Part shown: in pieces, positions 57,410 through 64,000 of the stretch
Position numbering within the stretch: position 1 is the stretch's first letter
How the letters are laid out: each line of letters opens with the position of its first letter
Source: Enterobacter cancerogenus
GTDB lineage: Bacteria; Pseudomonadota; Gammaproteobacteria; Enterobacterales; Enterobacteriaceae
Length of the DNA: 64,000 nt
Assembly (NCBI GenBank): GCA_000773965.1
Contig: JRUP01000010.1
Span: 1 to 64,000 of the forward strand
Direction: 5' to 3'
The notes under the pieces: model-generated
The model's input: only the letters and a program-made list of their open reading frames with translations
The model's database searches: none
Told to the model about the DNA's origin: nothing
Translations under genes and position numbers: made by a program

Positions 57410-57547
57410 ATGACTACGCATCATTTTCTTAAAGTAATTGAGATTTTGGGAGTTGTGATTTTCGCTCTGTTATTAGCCTGCCTGGCAGTTACCGGGACTC
57501 TGTCATCTTTAGGCATTGATCATTCCTGGGCATACCCGCACAGATAA
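57410..57547 (+). CDS. Small single-span membrane protein, 45 aa
   Basis: ATG 57410 follows GAAGAGGAAT by 5-6 bases, a good Shine-Dalgarno sequence. The product begins MTTHHFLKVIEILGVVIFAL and continues LLACLAVTGTLSSLG before HSWAYPHR, a clean transmembrane helix at about residues 8-30 with short polar ends. It stands alone and is not a known family to me. It is reminiscent of stress-induced or toxin-like small membrane peptides. Confidence 0.55.
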   Translation: MTTHHFLKVIEILGVVIFALLLACLAVTGTLSSLGIDHSWAYPHR

Positions 57548-57863
57548 CTGACTTTTGCACTAGGGAAATTGAGAGCGCGATAAAAAGATATAAGACCCTG
57601 TGTTCATGTATTACGAAGGGTGAGGCCATGTTGCTCAAATAGGAAATTGAATTCATCAGGAAAAGATGTGTTCGGCGGCTATAACCTGTTGAATTTCATT
57701 AGGTTCAGCCAGGATAAACGTAGCCTTCCCCATAACAGGCGGGCATACATATGTTTTGCCGAATTCAGTTTATGTATCATCAGATATTGCAGCGCTTTTC
57801 TGACACCTGAGTGTGTTAAACGAAAACCAGAACGCAAGTAATAGAAAACTAAAAGACAAATAA

Positions 57864-58034
57864 ATGCTAGAGAAACCATTGTCCGGTAAGGCACTGGCTT
57901 AATCTGAGGGTATCGACCCTAATGAACCGCTTCCGGTCATGACCGCCGTAATCAACAATCCAGAGTCATCAGCGACAGGTAAAGCACGCTTTGCCGAACT
58001 GAAGCTTAAGATTTTCATCAGTCGTGCTCTGTAA
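57864..58034 (+). pseudogene. Degraded small reading frame with in-frame TAA
   Basis: From ATG 57864 the frame reads MLEKPLSGKALA, TAA, SEGIDPNEPLPVMTAVINNP and ends KIFISRAL. After the stop the frame stays open with balanced composition, suggesting one small gene with a nonsense mutation. An ATG at MTAVINNP could still give a 31-residue peptide. No family is recognised. Confidence 0.35.
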
Positions 58035-58237
58035 TAACAGGTCCGATTATGCGCTTAAGGCATATCTTCGTGAAATGACTGACGTCATTCTAGGATATCT
58101 ATAATGACCCAATGATATTTATAGCCGGATCCGGACACATCTGAAGTTCAAACCAAACTTACTGGCAGGTGATGTCAGACTTGCGGTTAGCTATGAAAGT
58201 CACTCCGGCCTAAATGAAATCATATGGAGAGAGACCA

Positions 58238-58564
58238 ATGAAAGCAGTACTTGAAGCAGGTTGCGTTGCCCTGGTTATTGACTCAGTAAATCCTGAAAAT
58301 ATCGGTAAATCTGTCACATTAATCAGTTGGTGCGCGGCTGGAGAGCTGTTTAATGCACCTGACGGTACCTGCGGAAGAATGCCTGCAAACACAGGTGGGT
58401 GGCTATGCGCAGGTGAAATTGTGTGTGGTGGAAAAATGTCCGTCTCGATGCGGGATTTCAGACGTTATGGATGGTGCGTTTTCCCACCTCAATACCTCAT
58501 GCCAATGAACGGCGACCCTTTTTGGCATCTTTATGACGGTCATAAGGAGCTGTATAATACCTGA
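58238..58564 (+). CDS. Hypothetical phage-like small protein, 108 aa
   Basis: ATG 58238 follows GGAGAGAGACC. The product (MKAVLEAGCVALVIDSVNPE, then NIGKSVTLISWCAAGE) begins like the short beta-strand proteins found in prophages and islands that start with a GCxAxVIxSxxPENxGKxV pattern. Later elements include GWLCAGEIVCGG and VFPPQYLMPM. It has several cysteines and no membrane segment. The function is unknown, and the phage link is from recalled pattern only. Confidence 0.55.
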   Translation: MKAVLEAGCVALVIDSVNPENIGKSVTLISWCAAGELFNAPDGTCGRMPANTGGWLCAGEIVCGGKMSVSMRDFRRYGWCVFPPQYLMPMNGDPFWHLYDGHKELYNT

Positions 58565-59253
58565 TACGCGGGAAATACTGAAAGCGACAAACTGTTGAAA
58601 ATGCAATCAAGCTATAAGATCCTCACACTTTATCAGTAGTGGTGATGCAACGATCGACAGAATGCACTGATAGAACGACTTGCAGCAGAACCAGGCAGAA
58701 GAGATTACAACAATAGTAAAACTCACAAAAATGAAGCGGGTCGTAAAAGCTCACGACAGGATCAGTGAATTAACATTACAGCCCATTAACCATCACATAT
58801 TAAAGCTCAAAGAATCTATCCGTATACAGGTTGAGGGGTATACTTTCGCATTAGTTCTGGAGGAAAGGTGCGGAATAAAATCTATAAAAAAATGCTCTTA
58901 AAGAAAATGTTTCGGGCGAATCACTTAAATACACAGCATGGCCTCTGACATATTACTTGTAAGGTCGAGAGTAAAGCGGACAGAGCACTGCCATCAACAG
59001 TTAGTGTTTGCCCCTCAGTAGTCAGGTGAAGGCACTTTGTAGTTGCTATAAATCAATGAGAAAGTTATTAGATATTACTGATATGGTATGTTTAAATATG
59101 TTGTTAAAAACAACAAATGCAGTGTATCATGCTTTTAATTGGTGAAAATTTTGTGCGTTTCTGCACTATATGTCTTATTTCCCACTAGTTAAGAACTTTC
59201 TTGGTTTAAGATTTGTCTTAGTAGTTCGTTTGGCATTTTTGGAGTAAGGGGTA
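58565..59253. other. Gene-poor AT-rich region
   Basis: About 690 bases. The frame 58680-58901 (73 codons from TTG, with an internal ATG at MKRVVKAHDRISELTL) is charged and plausible but has no Shine-Dalgarno sequence or family. The rest, especially 59040-59250, is very AT-rich with no ORF, and should hold the promoter of the next gene. Confidence 0.35.
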
Positions 59254-59493
59254 TTGAAAAACATAAGAAGAAAGACATGGATAATGGTTTTTTTATTTTG
59301 TGTTTTATTTTGGGGGGTGGTATTTACCGCTATCTCATTCGCCAATGAGAACGGTAAGAATAAACCAGTAGCCCAAGTGAATGGGCCCACTAAGCTCGTT
59401 GATATACAAAAAATAAAGCAACTTAAGCTCAATGATAAGCAAAAGAAATTTATCGAATCGCTTATTGAACCCGCTGATAAAAAATCAGATTAA
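59254..59493 (+). CDS. Small exported or membrane-anchored protein, 79 aa
   Basis: TTG 59254 follows TAAGGGG and gives MKNIRRKTWIMVFLFCVLFW then GVVFTAISFANENG, a signal anchor or cleavable signal peptide with a likely site after SFA. The mature part is lysine-rich (KIKQLKLNDKQKKFIESLIE). A strong terminator follows within 10 bases, so it is a complete single-gene transcript. The family is unknown. Confidence 0.6.
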   Translation: MKNIRRKTWIMVFLFCVLFWGVVFTAISFANENGKNKPVAQVNGPTKLVDIQKIKQLKLNDKQKKFIESLIEPADKKSD

Positions 59494-59498
59494 CTTCT

Positions 59499-59519
59499 AA
59501 GCCGCGTTGCGGCTTTTTT
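59499..59519 (+). terminator. Rho-independent terminator
   Basis: AAGCCGC (59499-59505) and GCGGCTT (59509-59515) with a 3-base loop and a run of six Ts, immediately after the small exported-protein gene. Confidence 0.85.
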
Positions 59520-60247
59520 CGTGTACATTGTAAGTGCTGGCACACTCGTTCTGATTCCCCAACGATACCAGCGAGTAACAGCCTCCGATTGTTGCTGCGG
59601 GAGAACATTGTTTGAGGCATAGGAAATCCGTGGCGGGGAAGTATGCCGCTAAAGAAAGGTCGAACGAACCTTCGCTGTCAAAATTTAACTGGCGCAGTTT
59701 TGCCGTGCCGTTGAGACTGGCCACAGAGTAGCGGTTGACCGGGCGCCGTCACAGTCGGGATGATGCCTCAATCGACAGCGGGGATTTCTTCTGCAGGTGG
59801 TGAGGTCAGTTCTTATATCTTCCGGTAGTCTCTTCGCTTTTTCCGCTGTTATTTTTACTCCCTAGAGTGTCGTGTCCGCTGAAACTGGCAATGTTAGAGG
59901 GGGGCGTTTAAGGCCTGAGGCTGGCCAGTACCGTGTACATTGCCCTGACTTTTCGGTTGGGCCTTCCCGCTCCATCTGATGCAGTACCGTCTGCATCTCA
60001 TCTCGCGACGCATAAGCTGCTCTCATAACATGTAGATATCGTATTGCAGTCAGAGTTAACAGCGTATGTTCAGGCGTACATTGTTGGTCACGTTATATAT
60101 GTGGCGATGATAGCGCTCTCAGCCAGAACCTCGTGGTCAGTGCGCGGCAGAAGGGTAAAAGTTAATAATTCGAAAGATGCTGTGGGCGCTCGTGATCATC
60201 TGGCACTAGCGACATATCATAACTTTGATGCATAATCGTTTTTATTA
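59520..60247. other. Intergenic region before the sucrose locus
   Basis: About 730 bases with no supported gene. The minus-strand frame at 59497-59724 and the plus-strand frame at 60044-60235 show no motif or good start. The end carries the scrK promoter region and its operator. Confidence 0.4.
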
Positions 60248-60263
60248 GCTAAAGCGGTTTAGC
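60248..60263. promoter_or_regulatory. ScrR-type operator upstream of scrK
   Basis: GCTAAAGCGGTTTAGC matches the LacI-family sucrose repressor palindrome (CTAAACCGGTTTAG core) with one mismatch at the centre. It is 20 bases upstream of the scrK start. Confidence 0.8.
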
Positions 60264-60283
60264 ACAGATCGAGAGGAATGACG

Positions 60284-61210
60284 ATGACGCGTGTTTGGTG
60301 TCTGGGCGATGCGGTAGTTGATTTATTACCTGATACGGATGGGCGCTTGCTGCAGTGTCCGGGCGGCGCGCCCGCAAATGTAGCGGTAGGTGTTGCACGC
60401 CTTCGCGGTAACAGTGGCTTTATTGGGAGAGTAGGAAGCGATCCCTTCGGACAGTTTATGAAAAAGACATTGCAGCAGGAGAATGTTGATGTCTCTTACA
60501 TGCGAACAGACCCTGCGCAGCGTACCTCAACGGTCTTGGTATCGCTGGACAGCGCGGGAGAACGCACATTCACCTTTATGGTTCGACCCGGTGCAGACCT
60601 GTTCCTTGAAATTGATGACCTTCCCGATTTTCAACCTTCAGAGTGGCTGCACTGTTGCTCAATCGCGCTGCTGAAAGAGCCTTCAAGAACAGCTACGCTC
60701 ACCGCCATGCAGCGTATACGGGATTCTGGGGGCTTTGTCAGTTTTGACCCCAATATACGTCTGGATCTGTGGCCTGAGAAAGCGGCGCTCCGACATTGCA
60801 TTGATCAGGCGCTACAACTGGCGAATGTGGTGAAACTCTCTGAAGAGGAGCTGATATATATAACGGGTTGCACGGAGGTGGATGCTGGTATTGCGCTTCT
60901 AGCGAAGCGCTTACCGGTTACCTTACTGCTGGTAACCCAAGGTAGCGCCGGCGTGCGCGGCTGGCACAATGGTACGCTCACTCACCATCCCGCTAAAGCG
61001 GTCAACAGCGTGGACACCACAGGAGCAGGCGACGCTTTTGTTGCCGGCCTGTTATGGGGACTGGCGCAGTATGGCATGCCTGCTGATGGTGATCAGCTTA
61101 CCGATCGTCTGCTGTGTGCTCAGATCTGTGGCGCGCTGGCGACTATGGCCAAAGGAGCTATGACGGCTCTGCCTGACTATCATCAACTCCAGGATCACCT
61201 CTCCCGATAG
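60284..61210 (+). CDS. scrK: Fructokinase of the sucrose operon
   Basis: A PfkB-family kinase of 308 residues that phosphorylates fructose released from sucrose-6-phosphate. It has VWCLGDAVVDLLPDTDGRLL at the start, LQCPGGAPANVAVGVARLRG (substrate) and VNSVDTTGAGDAFVAGLLWG (ATP and catalytic Asp). GAGAGGA overlaps the first ATG (60278) but is six bases from ATG 60284, which I prefer. The operator upstream ties it to sucrose control. It is separated from scrY by 160 bases with two further operators, so it is its own unit. Confidence 0.93.
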   Translation: MTRVWCLGDAVVDLLPDTDGRLLQCPGGAPANVAVGVARLRGNSGFIGRVGSDPFGQFMKKTLQQENVDVSYMRTDPAQRTSTVLVSLDSAGERTFTFMVRPGADLFLEIDDLPDFQPSEWLHCCSIALLKEPSRTATLTAMQRIRDSGGFVSFDPNIRLDLWPEKAALRHCIDQALQLANVVKLSEEELIYITGCTEVDAGIALLAKRLPVTLLLVTQGSAGVRGWHNGTLTHHPAKAVNSVDTTGAGDAFVAGLLWGLAQYGMPADGDQLTDRLLCAQICGALATMAKGAMTALPDYHQLQDHLSR

Positions 61211-61247
61211 ATCTACCCCTTCATGTTTTGCGACTTACTTCACATCA

Positions 61248-61263
61248 ACTAAATCGGTTTAGC
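61248..61263. promoter_or_regulatory. ScrR-type operator 1 upstream of scrY
   Basis: ACTAAATCGGTTTAGC, same palindrome as at 60248 and 61308 with changes in the left half. It lies just upstream of the -35 element of the scrY promoter. Confidence 0.78.
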
Positions 61264-61271
61264 AAAATTCG

Positions 61272-61301
61272 TTGCGCTTACAAAATTGGGGCGACTATGA
61301 T
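61272..61301 (+). promoter_or_regulatory. Probable scrYA promoter
   Basis: TTGCGC (61272-61277), 18-base spacer, TATGAT (61296-61301). It is flanked by the two ScrR-type operators, so repression would block both RNA polymerase binding and clearance. Confidence 0.6.
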
Positions 61302-61307
61302 GCAGGG

Positions 61308-61323
61308 CCTAAACCGGTTTAGC
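61308..61323. promoter_or_regulatory. ScrR-type operator 2, overlapping the scrY transcript start
   Basis: CCTAAACCGGTTTAGC contains the perfect 14-bp palindrome CTAAACCGGTTTAG. It begins about 7 bases after the -10 element. Confidence 0.85.
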
Positions 61324-61337
61324 AACATTACAAATAG

Positions 61338-62900
<1,563 letters not shown>

Positions 62901-62906
62901 TTATGC

Positions 62907-62922
62907 GGCCCCCCCCGGGGCC
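62907..62922. repeat. GC-rich hairpin between scrY and scrA
   Basis: GGCCCC and GGGGCC with a C4 loop, seven bases after scrY. No T-run follows. It could lower read-through into scrA or protect the scrY 3' end. Confidence 0.55.
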
Positions 62923-62965
62923 ATGTTTCTCACTGATGGCATAAAAACGAAAAACTGAGGTCATA

Positions 62966-64000
62966 ATGGATTTTGAACACATCTCCCGCGCGCTACTGCC
63001 GCTGCTCGGGGGTCGGGAGAATATTGCCAGTGCAGCACACTGTGCAACACGACTGCGACTGGTACTGTCAGACGATGCAAAAGCGGATACCGTCGCGATC
63101 GGCAAAATAGAAGGTGTGAAGGGATGTTTTCGCAATGCAGGACAGCTGCAGGTGATCTTTGGCACTGGCGTGGTGAACAAAGTCTATGCTGCCTTTATTC
63201 GCGAAGCCGGTATCAGCGAAGCCAGCAAGTCAGAAGCCGCTGACATCGCCGCGCGTAAACTTAATCCTTTCCAGCGTATTGCGCGTCTGCTGTCGAATAT
63301 TTTTGTACCCATTATTCCGGCTATTGTGGCATCTGGCCTGCTGATGGGCCTGCTGGGAATGGTAAAAACCTACGGTTGGGTGAATCCTGATAATGCGCTT
63401 TATATCATGCTGGATATGTGCAGCTCAGCAGCCTTTATCATTCTTCCTGTCCTGATTGGCTTCACCGCCGCGCGCGAGTTTGGAGGCAACCCGTTCCTCG
63501 GCGCTACGCTGGGTGGCATCCTGACTCACCCGGCGCTGACAAACGCCTGGGGCGTGGCTGCCGGATTCCACACCATGAATTTCTTCGGTATAGAAGTGGC
63601 GATGATTGGGTATCAGGGCACCGTATTCCCGGTACTGCTGGCAGTGTGGTTTATGAGCGTATTGGAGAAACAGTTGCGCCGGGTCATCCCGGATGCGCTG
63701 GATCTGATTCTGACGCCATTCATGACGGTGATTATTTCCGGCTTTGTTGCGCTGCTGGTCATCGGCCCGGCGGGGCGTTTACTGGGGGATGGTATTTCTT
63801 TTGTGCTCAGCACACTGATTGCTCATGCTGGCTGGATGGCAGGATTACTGTTTGGCGGTCTTTACTCGGTGATTGTCATTACGGGTGTGCATCACAGCTT
63901 CCACGCGATTGAAGCCGGCTTACTCGGTAACCCCTCAATTGGCGTAAACTTTTTGCTGCCGATCTGGGCAATGGCCAACGTGGCACAAGGGGGTGCCTGC
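62966..64000 (+). CDS. scrA: Sucrose-specific PTS enzyme IIBC (truncated by window edge)
   Basis: The first 345 residues of the sucrose phosphotransferase permease, which imports sucrose as sucrose-6-phosphate. The EIIB domain (1-90) has the phosphorylation cysteine in SAAHCATRLRLVLSD and GVKGCFRNAGQLQVIFG. The EIIC membrane domain begins near 105 with LSNIFVPIIPAIVASGLLMG and has FGGNPFLGATLGGILTHPAL and VITGVHHSFHAIEAGLLG. ATG 62966 has TGAGG 8 bases upstream. The gene continues beyond 64000. scrB and scrR would be expected next. Confidence 0.92.
   Translation, partial: MDFEHISRALLPLLGGRENIASAAHCATRLRLVLSDDAKADTVAIGKIEGVKGCFRNAGQLQVIFGTGVVNKVYAAFIREAGISEASKSEAADIAARKLNPFQRIARLLSNIFVPIIPAIVASGLLMGLLGMVKTYGWVNPDNALYIMLDMCSSAAFIILPVLIGFTAAREFGGNPFLGATLGGILTHPALTNAWGVAAGFHTMNFFGIEVAMIGYQGTVFPVLLAVWFMSVLEKQLRRVIPDALDLILTPFMTVIISGFVALLVIGPAGRLLGDGISFVLSTLIAHAGWMAGLLFGGLYSVIVITGVHHSFHAIEAGLLGNPSIGVNFLLPIWAMANVAQGGAC

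Overview
The window looks like part of the chromosome or a large plasmid of a Pantoea/Erwinia-type enterobacterium. The evidence is a sucrose scrK-scrYA locus with ScrR-type operators, a budRABC acetoin cluster, a PaoABC-type molybdo-oxidase, a DUF2913 protein and enterobacterial MCP/c-di-GMP families. This is inference from gene content. No rRNA, tRNA, replication, partition or transfer genes were seen.

Region 1 (1-19.3 kb) is compact and metabolic. After the end of a membrane phosphoesterase-like gene and a small hypothetical comes a minus-strand array. In transcription order it is RraA-like aldolase, MHS-type transporter, HyuA, HyuB, SDR, aminotransferase, TetR regulator and glutamate dehydrogenase. 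It reads as a catabolic module that imports a lactam- or hydantoin-like compound, opens it with ATP, then oxidises and transaminates the product. The substrate cannot be named from sequence. An orphan Fic protein follows. Next is an aldehyde oxidase cluster (paoABC-like on minus) facing its XdhC and MocA maturation partners on plus. The iron-sulfur subunit lacks the Tat signal of E. coli PaoA. A DUF393 protein closes the block.

Region 2 (19.3-47.7 kb) is accessory and visibly decaying. Intact genes lie among pseudogenes (DUF1275, GFA family, heptosyltransferase, a chemoreceptor remnant, and a 262-codon frame with three stops) and long gene-poor stretches. What survives is dominated by c-di-GMP signalling: a CSS-EAL protein, a Cache-GGDEF cyclase, a GAF/degenerate-GGDEF/EAL protein, a GAF-PAS-GGDEF/degenerate-EAL protein and a membrane GGDEF protein. 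The two GAF hybrids are mirror images: one appears to keep only phosphodiesterase chemistry, the other only cyclase chemistry. There are also a DUF481 barrel, a GT4 glycosyltransferase with a coupled 57-aa membrane peptide, DUF3606, DUF2913 and several candidate small RNAs. The best RNA candidate (about 46821-46903) has a sigma70-like promoter, an 11-bp stem and a Rho-independent terminator.

Region 3 (47.7-59.5 kb) carries the last GGDEF gene, budR divergent from budABC (acetolactate to acetoin/butanediol), a soluble PAS-PAS mini-MCP and a full chemoreceptor ending NWESF. A run of small or degraded genes follows in AT-rich DNA.

Region 4 (60.2-64 kb) is the sucrose locus: scrK, scrY and the start of scrA, with three operator palindromes marking one regulon. 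scrA runs off the window.
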